Positions 23,750 through 32,009 of a DNA stretch of 64,000 nucleotides are shown piece after piece. The translations under genes and the position numbers were made by a program. A model generated the notes under the pieces. It searched no databases, was not told the origin of the DNA, and saw only the letters and a program-made list of their open reading frames with translations. Source of the stretch: Mesorhizobium sp. (GTDB lineage: Bacteria; Pseudomonadota; Alphaproteobacteria; Rhizobiales; Rhizobiaceae); the NCBI RefSeq assembly GCF_024710845.1, contig NZ_JANJTZ010000066.1, positions 62,001 to 126,000 of the forward strand. The letters run 5' to 3'. Each line of letters starts with the position of its first letter. Within the stretch, counting starts at the first letter, position 1.

Positions 23750-24553
23750 ATGACCGCAATCGCCACCACCCGGTCCCGCCTTCCGGACCGGACCGGACCC
23801 GTCGAGGTGGAAGTGACCGGCGACATCGCCGTGCTGACCTTCGATCGGGCGGAAAAGCGCAATGCGATCAGCGATGCCGTCGCCGACGGTCTGCGCGCAT
23901 TCTTCACGGATCCGCCGAAATGCGTGCGCGCGGTGGTCATCACCGGAGCCGGCGGCCATTTCTCGGCCGGTCTCGATCTCGGCGAGCAGTCGAAGCGCGA
24001 GCCAACCGAGGTGCTGAAGCATTCGCGGCGTTGGCACCAGCTGATGGACATGATCCAGTTCGGCGGCTTGCCGGTCGTGGCAGCGATGTCGGGCTCGGTG
24101 ATCGGCGGCGGACTAGAGATCGCCGCGTCCTGCCATGTGCGGGTGGCCGAACCCAGCGCGCGGTTCCAGCTTCCGGAAGGCAAGCGCGGCATCTTCGTCG
24201 GCGGCGGCGCGACGGTCAGGATCGGCCGCATTCTCGGTCCAGACCGGATGACGGAGATGATGCTGACGGGGCGGGTCTACGAGGCCGAGGAAGCCTATCG
24301 GCTCGGGCTCGCGCATTACCTGGTGGGCGAGGGCGAGGGGCTCGGCAGGGCCATTGCGCTGGCGCGGGACATCGCGTCCAACGCCTCGCTGGTCAACTAC
24401 CTGGTCATCCATTCGATCGCGCGGATCGACGACATGAGCCGCGGCGACGGGCTCTATGCCGAGAGCCTGAGCGCCGCGCTGTCGCAGAGCGGACCGGATG
24501 CGATGGAAGGACTGAACGCGTTCCTCGAGAAGCGCAAGCCGAATTTCAGCTAG
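23750..24553 (+). CDS. Enoyl-CoA hydratase
   Basis: A 267-residue crotonase-family enzyme. Both catalytic glutamates of true hydratases are present: E123 in IGGGLEIAAS and E143 in QLPEGKRG, twenty residues apart as in rat enoyl-CoA hydratase. This differs from hydroxycinnamoyl-CoA hydratase-lyase (Ech/HCHL), which I recall lacks the first Glu. A simple hydration step in a beta-oxidative hydroxycinnamate route is therefore favoured over direct vanillin release. Divergent from the MarR regulator and sharing an operator with the synthase operon. Confidence 0.82.
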   Translation: MTAIATTRSRLPDRTGPVEVEVTGDIAVLTFDRAEKRNAISDAVADGLRAFFTDPPKCVRAVVITGAGGHFSAGLDLGEQSKREPTEVLKHSRRWHQLMDMIQFGGLPVVAAMSGSVIGGGLEIAASCHVRVAEPSARFQLPEGKRGIFVGGGATVRIGRILGPDRMTEMMLTGRVYEAEEAYRLGLAHYLVGEGEGLGRAIALARDIASNASLVNYLVIHSIARIDDMSRGDGLYAESLSAALSQSGPDAMEGLNAFLEKRKPNFS

Positions 24554-24575
24554 AGCATTTCCGACGGAAATGCTC
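24553..24575. terminator. Perfect hairpin between convergent genes
   Basis: GAGCATTTCC (24553-24562) and GGAAATGCTC (24566-24575) around a three-base loop, overlapping the last base of the hydratase stop codon and ending 12 bases before the end of the next minus-strand gene. The position suits a bidirectional transcription stop. There is no long T-run, so it may alternatively be a dispersed palindromic repeat. Confidence 0.5.
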
Positions 24576-24587
24576 GAAGCGCCGTGG

Positions 24588-25112
24588 TCAGTGGCTGGAC
24601 GGTTTAGGCGACTCCGGCAGCTGCTTTGCCTTGGGCGGCGCCCGCCGCTTCATGGCGTTGTCGCGGATCTCCTGCTTGGACAGGTAGTCCACCTGTTCCA
24701 GCATGACCTCGTGAACGAATTCCTCGCCGATCCGCTTGTTGAGGCTGTCGCGCAGGCCGCTGCGGAAGGCGTCGACGTCGATGCGGTCGCCGCGGGTGAA
24801 ATCCATCAGCGGGTTGGAGTAGAGGTAGGTGAAGAACTCGTCGGTGATGATCGCCTGCATCGGCACGCTCAACTGGGCGATGCGCGCCGGCTCGGCCGTG
24901 TAGACGAACCTGGCGATGAAATAGCCGGCGACCTCGCCGCCCTTGACGATCGGAACCGAGATCACGTCGGTCTTCACATAGTCGAGCCCGCCGAAGAAGG
25001 CGGCAGGCTTTTCAGCCTCCCCGGGCTTGTCGCCGGTCGAGGAGAAGGCGAAGAAGATCGACCCCACCGTGACGACGACGACCCAGACAGCCGCGACGAT
25101 GAATTTCAGCAT
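24588..25112 (-). CDS. Membrane-anchored protein with a FliL-like layout, last gene of the flhA operon
   Basis: A 174-residue protein with one N-terminal membrane segment (KFIVAAVWVVVVTVGSIFFAF) and a periplasmic domain. The pattern (aromatic beta strand, then ITDEFFTYLYSNPL, then DVDAFRSGLRDSLNKRIGEEFVHEVMLEQVDYLS) resembles the C-terminal domain of FliL. A canonical FliL is encoded at 45574, so this would be a paralogue or remote relative. It ends a run of flagellar export genes. Function not established; a stator or basal-body role is inferred from context. Confidence 0.5.
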   Translation of the reverse strand: MLKFIVAAVWVVVVTVGSIFFAFSSTGDKPGEAEKPAAFFGGLDYVKTDVISVPIVKGGEVAGYFIARFVYTAEPARIAQLSVPMQAIITDEFFTYLYSNPLMDFTRGDRIDVDAFRSGLRDSLNKRIGEEFVHEVMLEQVDYLSKQEIRDNAMKRRAPPKAKQLPESPKPSSH

Positions 25113-25117
25113 CCCGG

Positions 25118-25537
25118 TCAGGCCCGCTGGAAGGCGTTGGTCGAATAGGTTCCGTCGGTCTCGGCGCGCTCGATCGCCGACTGGATGAGCCCGGCGACCT
25201 CGGTCACCGCGCTCAGGTGCGCGAGGATCACGGCCTCGTTGGCAACCAGCTTGGCCTTCAGCCTGACGATCGCGTCGCGATGGATTTCGGCGAAGTCACG
25301 GACGGAGATGCCCTTGATCGCGCGGTTCAACTCGTAGAGGTAGCGGCTCTTCCTGGCATTCGACGTGCGGATATCGAACTTCGGGTCGGACCTGATCGAG
25401 GCGGTTTCGGTCTCGATCGCCTCCTCAATGCGCCCGATGATCGCCGAGATCGAGCCGACGCTCGCCTGGACAGGCCGGTCGGGGCCGTTCGAGGCGATCT
25501 GGGGCAGGTTGGGGCTGTAGAATGTCGTATCGCTCAT
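25118..25537 (-). CDS. FlgN-like flagellar protein (putative hook-filament chaperone)
   Basis: A 139-residue, mostly helical protein with no signal or membrane segment. The central part IGRIEEAIETETASIRSDPKFDIRTSNARKSRYLYELNRAIKGI followed by long helices resembles FlgN-type chaperones, which hold FlgK and FlgL before export. It lies between the rod-binding gene and the FliL-like gene, five bases upstream of the latter. Assignment rests on predicted helix content and location, so it is tentative. Confidence 0.5.
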   Translation of the reverse strand: MSDTTFYSPNLPQIASNGPDRPVQASVGSISAIIGRIEEAIETETASIRSDPKFDIRTSNARKSRYLYELNRAIKGISVRDFAEIHRDAIVRLKAKLVANEAVILAHLSAVTEVAGLIQSAIERAETDGTYSTNAFQRA

Positions 25538-25558
25538 CGTCCTACCCGATCATCAAGG

Positions 25559-26095
25559 TCAATCGGCACTCGAACGGCCGGTGGCCGCCAGATCCTCGCC
25601 GAGCGACTTCACCATGCTCCGCTGCATTTCCTGGACCAGCCCGGCAGACAGCAACTGCTGCTCGGCAAGACCCGACTTTTCGCCTGCGCCGGGGAGACCG
25701 GTGACCGGCACCTTTTTCTCGCCGGCCATGTAGTGCGCGCCCAGAACCCGGTCGGCGATGCCGATGCCGCCGGCCTTGGCCATCTGGTTGGCGATCTCGG
25801 TCGCCATGAAGGATTTCCACATGTCGCCGGCCAGCCCGCTGCCGTAGACCGCCTCGGCGTCCTGCGGCAGCATCGACTGGATGAAGGTCTGCAGGACCAT
25901 GCCCTCGAACTTGCGGAACGACTCCGGAACCGCATCGGCGGCGGCACGGCCGGAGGCGAGCGCGGCGGCGCTGCGGGTGTCCGCCGCGGCGCGCAGACGT
26001 GCCAGGCGCTCGACGCGCGTCTCCGAGGCGTCTGCTGACACCTGCGGCTGCGTGCCTGCTGCTGCGCCCAGGGCGTCGATGACGGCGTTGGCCAT
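25559..26095 (-). CDS. flgJ: Rod-binding protein, FlgJ N-terminal domain only
   Basis: A 178-residue protein. The rod-binding core is FRKFEGMVLQTFIQSMLPQDAEAVYGSGLAGDMWKSFMATEIANQMAKAGGIGIADRVL. There is no C-terminal peptidoglycan hydrolase domain, as is usual in alphaproteobacteria. It caps or organises rod assembly in the periplasm. ATG 26095 has GGAGG upstream; longer in-frame starts add non-family residues. A 67-base gap to the upstream gene contains a degenerate copy of the CAAG-type flagellar element (26131-26152). Confidence 0.8.
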   Translation of the reverse strand: MANAVIDALGAAAGTQPQVSADASETRVERLARLRAAADTRSAAALASGRAAADAVPESFRKFEGMVLQTFIQSMLPQDAEAVYGSGLAGDMWKSFMATEIANQMAKAGGIGIADRVLGAHYMAGEKKVPVTGLPGAGEKSGLAEQQLLSAGLVQEMQRSMVKSLGEDLAATGRSSAD

Positions 26096-26162
26096 GCCTC
26101 CGCTCCTTGCTGCTTCGTCGGGAGGGAATGTGAACCAGAAAACTTGTGGCAGGCTTGTGCCG

Positions 26163-26543
26163 CTACTTGAGCGACAGCCGCTGCTCGACGGCATCGAGCG
26201 CGGCGCGCTCCTCCGCCTTGCGCTCTTCCTCGCGCACCGCCTCGCGCCACGAGCGTTCGATGATGTTGGTGCGGGCGGTTTCGGCCGCGACCTTCAATCC
26301 CTCCGCCTTCGCCAGCGCCTCGTTCTCGCGGCCGCGCGCGATCGCCCGCTCGACGAAGCGCGAATAGACTTCGGGGAACATGTCCGACATGGAGCCCTCG
26401 CCACGCGCTTCGAGGATTTCCTTCGCCTCGCGGTCGGCAGCAGCGGCCCTGGCAAGATAGTTCGCCCGGCGCATCTCGTGGATCTCCGTCACCTTTTTCT
26501 GGAGCTCGACGAGTTGTTTCAGGCGATCGCTGCGGCCGGCCAT
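26163..26543 (-). CDS. FliJ-like coiled-coil protein
   Basis: A 126-residue, highly charged all-helical protein (RSDRLKQLVELQKKVTEIHE... RARGRENEALAKAEGLKV... REEERKAEERAALDAVEQRL). FliJ proteins are coiled coils of about 140 residues that link the FliH-FliI ATPase to FlhA. No other fliJ candidate is in the window, and this gene is three bases from fliR. Assignment by composition, size and place; low sequence conservation is normal for FliJ. Confidence 0.5.
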   Translation of the reverse strand: MAGRSDRLKQLVELQKKVTEIHEMRRANYLARAAAADREAKEILEARGEGSMSDMFPEVYSRFVERAIARGRENEALAKAEGLKVAAETARTNIIERSWREAVREEERKAEERAALDAVEQRLSLK

Positions 26544-26546
26544 GCG

Positions 26547-27299
26547 TCAGCGCCCCACCGTCACGCTGACGAAGCCGTCGGCGAAGAGGGACAGGAGGAC
26601 CGGCGCGCCGAGATAGAGGAGGATCATGCCGCCTGTGATCACGAAGGGCAGGGAGATGAAGTAGACCGGGATCTGCGGCGTCAGCTTGTTGACGAAGCCG
26701 ATGGCGAGGTTGACCAGAAGCGAATAGGCGAGGAACGGGCTGCCCAGCCGCAGCATCACCATGAACGCCTCGGACAGCGTGTCTGTCAGATCGACCAGCC
26801 CGGATTGCGGGTTGTAGAACGCGTCGAGCGGCGCCAGCCGATACGAGAGCACGATCGCCTTGATGATCTCGTGGTGGAAGTTGAGGACGAACAGGAGCAG
26901 CAGCGCCGAGAAGGAGATCAGCGAGGCGAGCGTCGCCTGCGGCTCCGCTTCCTCGATCGCGTGGCCCATGCCGCCGTTAAAGCCGATCATCATCGAGATC
27001 GAGCTGGCGGTGAACTGCAGCGCCAGCACGTAGAACCGCGCCATCAGGCCGATCAGTCCGCCGATCAGCGTTTCTGAGACGACCAGGAGGACGAGACCTG
27101 CCGGCTGCTGCCGCGTGTGGGGAATCACTTCGTCCGACATGTTGATGAGCAGGGCGAATGTCGCGGCGACGGCGACGAACAATCTGATCTGCAGGGGAAC
27201 GCGGGCGCTCGACAGACCGGGCATTACCATGAAGCAGCCGCCGACGCGGCAGAACGTGATGAACGCCGCGATGACGAAGTCGGGAAGCGTCGCGGTCAC
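26547..27299 (-). CDS. fliR: Flagellar export protein FliR
   Basis: A 250-residue integral membrane protein with about six hydrophobic segments. Recognisable stretches are [28 protein letters not shown] near the start and [19 protein letters not shown] in the middle. FliR forms the FliPQR export gate of the flagellar type III system in the inner membrane. Its start overlaps the flhA stop by four bases. Confidence 0.92.
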   Translation of the reverse strand: MTATLPDFVIAAFITFCRVGGCFMVMPGLSSARVPLQIRLFVAVAATFALLINMSDEVIPHTRQQPAGLVLLVVSETLIGGLIGLMARFYVLALQFTASSISMMIGFNGGMGHAIEEAEPQATLASLISFSALLLLFVLNFHHEIIKAIVLSYRLAPLDAFYNPQSGLVDLTDTLSEAFMVMLRLGSPFLAYSLLVNLAIGFVNKLTPQIPVYFISLPFVITGGMILLYLGAPVLLSLFADGFVSVTVGR

Positions 27300-29383
27300 G
27301 AGACCGAGCCCAGCACCCGTATCTCGACGCCCTTGGCGATCTCGACGTGGCTGAGCACGGGGAGCGTCGGATAGAGCCGCTCGATGATCATGCGCACATA
27401 GGGACGCGCGTCCGGGGCGGTGACGATGGCAAAGCGCTCGCCGGTGTCGATGAGCTTGCGGATCGCCTTGCCGGCCTCCTGGCCGAACTCTTCCAGCAGG
27501 CGCGGGTCGATGTCGAACTCGCGGATCTCGCCCTTGCCGTCGCGCTTCAAGCTCTGGTGGAGGACGAGGTCCCAGCGATTGCCGAGACGCAATACCTTCA
27601 GGACGCCGCCGTCCGAGAGGTCGCCACAGATCTGCTGCGACATGCGGATGCGGACATGCTCGACGATCTGCTCGGTGCGGCGCACATGCGGGGCAATCTC
27701 GGCAATCGCCTCGATGATGAGATGGAGGTTGCGGATCGAGACGCGCTCGGCGAGCAGGAGCTTCAGGACGGCCTGCAGCCCGGGATAGGAGATGTGGGTG
27801 GTGCAGATGTCGTCGGCGAGCTTCTTGTATTCCGGGTCCTGACGATCGATCAGCGCCTTCATGTCCTTGTAGGACAGAAGCTGCGGCAGGTTGTTGCGGA
27901 TCACTTCGGACAGGTGCGTGAGCAGCACGGACATGTTGTCGGCGTAGGTGTAGCCGTCGCGCTTCAGGTCGTCGGCGAACATCTCGTGCACGGAATAGGC
28001 GCGCATGCCGAAAGCCGGCTCGCGCACCTCCTCGCCCGGCATCTCGGGAGCCTCCTTGGCGCCGAGAAGAACCATCAGCTCGCCGACGCGCATCTGGTTC
28101 TCGGCGACCACGGTGCCGTGCATGCGGATCTGGTAGGCCTTGCCGGGGATTGAGAAATCGTCGGTGAGCTTCACTTCGGGGACGACGAATCCATATTGCT
28201 GCGCGAACTTCTTGCGCATCTTGCCCATCCGGAACGCGAGTTCCTGGTGGCCGGTGACGAGCTTGGTCGAGAGCTGTTTGCCGATCAAGAGCTCGATCTC
28301 GGAGGTCTTGAGCGATTCCTTGACCGAGTTGCGCTCTTCCTCGTCCTTCTGCGCCTGCTTCTGCTTCTCAAGCGAGGCGGCGTGGGCGTCGCGCCTGTTC
28401 TGGCGCATGGGAATGATATAGCCGACGAGGCCAAGCAGAAGCGCAAGCGACAGGAAGGGCAGCATCGGCAGCCCCGGCAGCAACGACAGGATCGTCAGGA
28501 GCAAGGCGGCGACATAGAGCGCGCGCGGATAGGCCGAGAGCTGACCCATGACCGCCTGGTCGGTGGAGCCGCGGGTGCCGCCCTTCGACACGAGCAGGCC
28601 GGCGGCGAGCGAGACGATCAGCGCGGGAATCTGCGTGACCAGACCGTCGCCGACCGACAGCTTGACGAAGACCTCGGCAGCCTCGCCGAGATTCATGTTA
28701 TGGCGCGCATAGCCGATGACGATGCCGCCGACGATATTGACGCCGGTGATGATCAGGCCCGCGATCGCGTCGCCGCGGACGAATTTGGACGCACCGTCCA
28801 TTGAGCCGAAGAAGGAGGATTCCTCCTCGAGTTCGCGCCGGCGCGACTGCGCCTCCTTCTCGTTGATCAGGCCGGCGGAGAGGTCGGCATCGATCGACAT
28901 CTGCTTGCCGGGGATGGCGTCGAGGGTGAAGCGGGCGCCCACTTCGGCGATGCGGGTCGAGCCCTTGGTGATGACGATGAAGTTCACGATCAGCAGGATC
29001 GAGAAGACGATAATCCCGATGACGAAGTCGCCGCTCATCACCAGCGACGAGAAGCCGCCGATGACGTAGCCGGCGGCGTTGGTGCCCTCGTTGCCGTGCG
29101 ACAGGATCACGCGCGTCGTGGCGATGTTGAGCGACAGGCGCAGCATGGTCGCGATCAGCAGGATCGTCGGAAAGGACGAGAAGTCGAGCGGCCGCTGGAT
29201 CCACAGCGCGACCATCAGGATGAGCACGGACAGCGCGATCGAGAAGGCGAGCCCGATGTCGATGAGGAAGGGCGGGATCGGCAGGAACAGGATGCACAGG
29301 ATCGCGACGATGCCGATCGCGAATCCCACGTCGCGGCCGTTGCGGGCGTTGGCAAGCCGGGGGAGTGTCTCGATCAGGGCCAA
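27296..29383 (-). CDS. flhA: Flagellar export protein FlhA
   Basis: A 695-residue protein starting at TTG 29383. About eight N-terminal membrane helices include the conserved cytoplasmic FHIPEP-type loop ([23 protein letters not shown]), followed by a large cytoplasmic domain that forms the nonameric export ring. I choose TTG 29383 because GAGGA lies six bases upstream, the length equals the family norm, and the flagellar promoter element (29427-29448) then sits at the same distance as in five other operons. The upstream ATG 29410 would give 704 residues and nearly abut the promoter. Confidence 0.92.
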   Translation of the reverse strand: MALIETLPRLANARNGRDVGFAIGIVAILCILFLPIPPFLIDIGLAFSIALSVLILMVALWIQRPLDFSSFPTILLIATMLRLSLNIATTRVILSHGNEGTNAAGYVIGGFSSLVMSGDFVIGIIVFSILLIVNFIVITKGSTRIAEVGARFTLDAIPGKQMSIDADLSAGLINEKEAQSRRRELEEESSFFGSMDGASKFVRGDAIAGLIITGVNIVGGIVIGYARHNMNLGEAAEVFVKLSVGDGLVTQIPALIVSLAAGLLVSKGGTRGSTDQAVMGQLSAYPRALYVAALLLTILSLLPGLPMLPFLSLALLLGLVGYIIPMRQNRRDAHAASLEKQKQAQKDEEERNSVKESLKTSEIELLIGKQLSTKLVTGHQELAFRMGKMRKKFAQQYGFVVPEVKLTDDFSIPGKAYQIRMHGTVVAENQMRVGELMVLLGAKEAPEMPGEEVREPAFGMRAYSVHEMFADDLKRDGYTYADNMSVLLTHLSEVIRNNLPQLLSYKDMKALIDRQDPEYKKLADDICTTHISYPGLQAVLKLLLAERVSIRNLHLIIEAIAEIAPHVRRTEQIVEHVRIRMSQQICGDLSDGGVLKVLRLGNRWDLVLHQSLKRDGKGEIREFDIDPRLLEEFGQEAGKAIRKLIDTGERFAIVTAPDARPYVRMIIERLYPTLPVLSHVEIAKGVEIRVLGSVS

Positions 29384-29426
29384 AGGCAGTCCTCGCGCGC
29401 GCCGACGCATGGCGCGCCGCCCAGAC

Positions 29427-29448
29427 TAGGCGCCCAAACTTGTGCGAA
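29427..29448 (-). promoter_or_regulatory. Flagellar promoter-like element before flhA
   Basis: In gene orientation: TTCGCACAAG, nine bases, CTA. The element ends 43 bases before the flhA TTG. It is one of six matches to YYCRCRCAAG-N9-STA in this window, each 35-43 bases before a flagellar operon. It lies between fliQ and flhA, which suggests flhA begins its own transcript even though the upstream genes point the same way. Confidence 0.6.
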
Positions 29449-29466
29449 CGTGGCTATGCGACGGCG

Positions 29467-29733
29467 TCAGAAGCCGGTCTGGATCCGCTGGAACACGACT
29501 TCGGAGAACGCGTAGATCTGCGCGCCGATGAAGGGTCCGGTGAGGAGCAGGGCAAGCAGAATCGCCACGATCTTCGGGACGAAGGTCAGCGTGATTTCCT
29601 GGATCTGGGTCAGCGCCTGGAGCAGCGCGATACCGATGCCGACCAGCATCGCGGCGGCGACGGCGGGGCCCGAGGCCACCAGCACGGTCCAGATCGCGGC
29701 CTGGACAATATCGAGCGCGTCGGCCTCGTTCAT
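29467..29733 (-). CDS. fliQ: Flagellar export protein FliQ
   Basis: An 88-residue protein with two hydrophobic segments (AIWTVLVASGPAVAAAMLVG and VPKIVAILLALLLTGPFIG), the standard FliQ layout. The motif GIGIALLQALTQIQEITLTF is highly conserved. It is part of the FliPQR export gate in the inner membrane. It follows flgD after five bases and precedes the flhA promoter element. Confidence 0.92.
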   Translation of the reverse strand: MNEADALDIVQAAIWTVLVASGPAVAAAMLVGIGIALLQALTQIQEITLTFVPKIVAILLALLLTGPFIGAQIYAFSEVVFQRIQTGF

Positions 29734-29738
29734 CGGGG

Positions 29739-30131
29739 CTAGCTGATCTTGACGCCCGGCAGCATCGGGACTTCCTTGCCGTTCTCCAGAACCGCGATGA
29801 TGCCGTCGGTATAGAGACGGACTTCCGAAACCTTGCCGGTGATCGTCCCGTCCGCCGAGGTGACCGTGCGGCCGATGATCGAGCTCGCCTGGGAGAGCTG
29901 CGACGACTGGAGCAGCTGCTCAAGCTTCGAATTCACCTGCACGGACTGTTCGACCTGGCTGAAGGTGGCGAGCTGGGCGACGTAGTCCGTCGATTCCATC
30001 GGGCTGGTCGGATCCTGGTTCTTCATCTCGGCGACGAGAAGCTTCAGAAACGACTGGTAGTCGACGGTCTGGGCCGTCGGGGTGGCCGAGGCCGTCTGCG
30101 AGTTGCTAGAGGAAGTATTGGAGACATACAT
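29739..30131 (-). CDS. flgD: Hook-capping protein FlgD
   Basis: A 130-residue short FlgD, as usual in Rhizobiales. The conserved N-terminal region is DYQSFLKLLVAEMKNQDPTSPMESTDYVAQLATFSQVEQSVQ, which is the hook-cap signature and export region. The C-terminal tudor/FnIII-like part is reduced to a short beta segment. It scaffolds hook polymerisation outside the cell. The stop of flbT overlaps its start. Confidence 0.92.
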   Translation of the reverse strand: MYVSNTSSSNSQTASATPTAQTVDYQSFLKLLVAEMKNQDPTSPMESTDYVAQLATFSQVEQSVQVNSKLEQLLQSSQLSQASSIIGRTVTSADGTITGKVSEVRLYTDGIIAVLENGKEVPMLPGVKIS

Positions 30132-30577
30132 CAGGCTGCTCCTGCCGCCGCGAGTTCATTCTGCCGGGTTGACCGGCGCGGGGTGCCGGCCGCGAGGATC
30201 TCGGCCTCGAGCGGATAGAGTGACCTGATCGCCCGCAAGGCCTCGTAGATCTGTCCTTCACCGACCAAGCGGTCGATCTCCTTCAATTCCGCGAGGATTC
30301 CGCCGTCCTCGAAACTGGCGAGGAGGAGCGAAAGGGACTTCTTGAACATGGCGCGCGCCTCGTCGGCCGCGCCGGGCGTCATGAGAATGATCTGGGCGAT
30401 GAAATAGAGCTGGCGCAAAGGTGTCGAGGCATTCTCGGGTTGCATGACGTGGGTTTCGAGGAGGAACTGCACGTCGTTGAGGAACTCGATCGAAACCTTG
30501 CGGTCGACCCTGACGACGGCGCCGTTGATGTAGATCTTCTCGTTCGGCTTGAGGGAGATCCGCAGCGTGTTTTTCAT
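30131..30577 (-). CDS. flbT: Flagellin mRNA regulator FlbT
   Basis: A 148-residue cytoplasmic protein ([48 protein letters not shown]...). In Caulobacter, FlbT binds the flagellin mRNA leader and promotes its decay before hook completion; in Brucella the homologue acts as an activator. It is next to flaF, as in most alphaproteobacteria, and flaF overlaps its start by four bases. ATG 30577 gives the conserved N-terminus. Confidence 0.9.
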   Translation of the reverse strand: MKNTLRISLKPNEKIYINGAVVRVDRKVSIEFLNDVQFLLETHVMQPENASTPLRQLYFIAQIILMTPGAADEARAMFKKSLSLLLASFEDGGILAELKEIDRLVGEGQIYEALRAIRSLYPLEAEILAAGTPRRSTRQNELAAAGAA

Positions 30578-30921
30578 CGCAGGCCGTCTCTGATGATCTG
30601 GGAAATCTCGATCAGCCCGTCGAAATTGTTCGAGCTGCCCTGACGGACGCTTTCGGCCTCGCGCAGAACCCACAGGCCGATCGAGATGAGGTTTGCCCTG
30701 AGCTCCTTCGGCAACTCGTTCTCGGGATTGGCGAGGTCGTCGAGGAGCGCCGTCCAGACCTTGTGCACGAAGTGGATCGCCTCGATCGACTTGAACGAAT
30801 CGACCCCGGCCTGCTGCGCTTCGACGAGCAATTCGATCGAGCGATCAAGCACTTGCCGTTCGCGATCCTTCGCCTCGGCAATAGAATCGGTCTGGATGTC
30901 GGCGTAGGAGAATTGATACAT
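30574..30921 (-). CDS. flaF: Flagellin synthesis regulator FlaF
   Basis: A 115-residue helical protein ([32 protein letters not shown]... [29 protein letters not shown]). In Caulobacter, FlaF acts with FlbT to balance flagellin translation and secretion. It lies between flgL and flbT. Length and the [18 protein letters not shown] stretch are typical. Confidence 0.9.
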   Translation of the reverse strand: MYQFSYADIQTDSIAEAKDRERQVLDRSIELLVEAQQAGVDSFKSIEAIHFVHKVWTALLDDLANPENELPKELRANLISIGLWVLREAESVRQGSSNNFDGLIEISQIIRDGLR

Positions 30922-30957
30922 GCTTGGTCGTTCCCGAAATGATCCCCGAGTTCAGTT

Positions 30958-32007
30958 TCAGCTCATAAAATTGAGCAGGCTCAGTTGCTGGATGCGCGAG
31001 GTGAGCGCATAGGCCGTCTCGATCTGCGAGGTGAGCGCGGAGACCTTCGTGGCCGCCTCGTAGGGGTCGACGCTCTCCATGTCGCTGATCGTCTGCTCGA
31101 AGAGGTTGACCTGGGTCTCGATGCGTTCCGACGCGCTGGTGACGCGCTGCTGGGTGACGCCGGTCATGGTCTGCTGGGCGGTCACTTCCGCAATGCCCTC
31201 GTTCACCAGAGTCAGCGCGCGTTCGCTCAGCGCATTCATTGCGCCGGCATTCAGCGGCCCTTGCATGAGTTCGCTCGTGATGGCAGCGACCATCGCCAGC
31301 TTGCGGATGCCGGTGATATTGGCGCTGACCGAGGTCTCGGTGGTTTCGTTGAGGGCAATGCGCGAGACGATCGCCTCGTCGGTAGCGCTCGACCAGTTCG
31401 CGCCCCAGCCAGCGCCGAGGAACTGCGGCTCGACGACGTTGGTGAGGAAGTCGTCCATCTGGGTCGAGGTGATCGTGGCGGCGGCCGCGTCGGTCTGGGT
31501 GAAGCCGAAATAGGTCTGGAACGCGGTGTCGAAAGCGACCTTGTTCGGGGACGCAGGATCGCTGAAATCGGCTATGGGCTTCACGTCGGTGTTGATGCCG
31601 GCGAACAGGTACTGGCCGTTGATGCTGGTGTTGAGCGTCGAGGTGAGCAGTCCGAGCATTGCGGCCCCGTCGGCCTGGACGACGCCGCGCTCGACGCTGC
31701 CCGAGGCGGCGGCAGACAGGGTCGACCGGAGCGTCTCGGCGCGATCGGTCAGCTGGGACAGGATGCTCTGGGTCGAGGACAGCCGCGACGAGACGAGCGC
31801 ATTGGAATCGATGATGCCGTTCAGCCGCGAGACGTCGCGCGCGAGCGACACGGTCTCGCCGGTGCGGGCACCGAGCGCCAGGCCGACGTCGGCCACGCGC
31901 AGGGTCGTGCTCTCCTTCTGCGCCGTGACCAGCTCGGACTGCATCTTCATCATCGAGTAGCGCAGCGCCTGGCTGATCGCAGTCGAGGAGACGTAAGAGG
32001 ATTTCAT
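30958..32007 (-). CDS. flgL: Hook-filament junction protein FlgL
   Basis: A 349-residue flagellin-like protein. The N-terminal helical region SSYVSSTAISQALRYSMMKMQSELVTAQKE and C-terminal ESVDPYEAATKVSALTSQIETAYALTSRIQQLSLLNFM form the coiled D0/D1 core. It joins the hook to the filament after FlgK. It starts two bases after the flgK stop. Confidence 0.92.
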   Translation of the reverse strand: MKSSYVSSTAISQALRYSMMKMQSELVTAQKESTTLRVADVGLALGARTGETVSLARDVSRLNGIIDSNALVSSRLSSTQSILSQLTDRAETLRSTLSAAASGSVERGVVQADGAAMLGLLTSTLNTSINGQYLFAGINTDVKPIADFSDPASPNKVAFDTAFQTYFGFTQTDAAAATITSTQMDDFLTNVVEPQFLGAGWGANWSSATDEAIVSRIALNETTETSVSANITGIRKLAMVAAITSELMQGPLNAGAMNALSERALTLVNEGIAEVTAQQTMTGVTQQRVTSASERIETQVNLFEQTISDMESVDPYEAATKVSALTSQIETAYALTSRIQQLSLLNFMS

Positions 32008-32009
32008 CG

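Noticed and set aside
26131-26152. A CAAG-N9-TCA match before flgJ as a seventh flagellar element
   Set aside because: The distance to the gene (35 bases) fits, but the upstream bases CTGCCA and the TCA triplet do not match YYCRCR and STA; kept only as a degenerate candidate.
27296-29410. ATG 29410 as the flhA start
   Set aside because: It adds nine Arg-rich residues, lacks a ribosome-binding site, and lies too close to the promoter element; TTG 29383 fits better.
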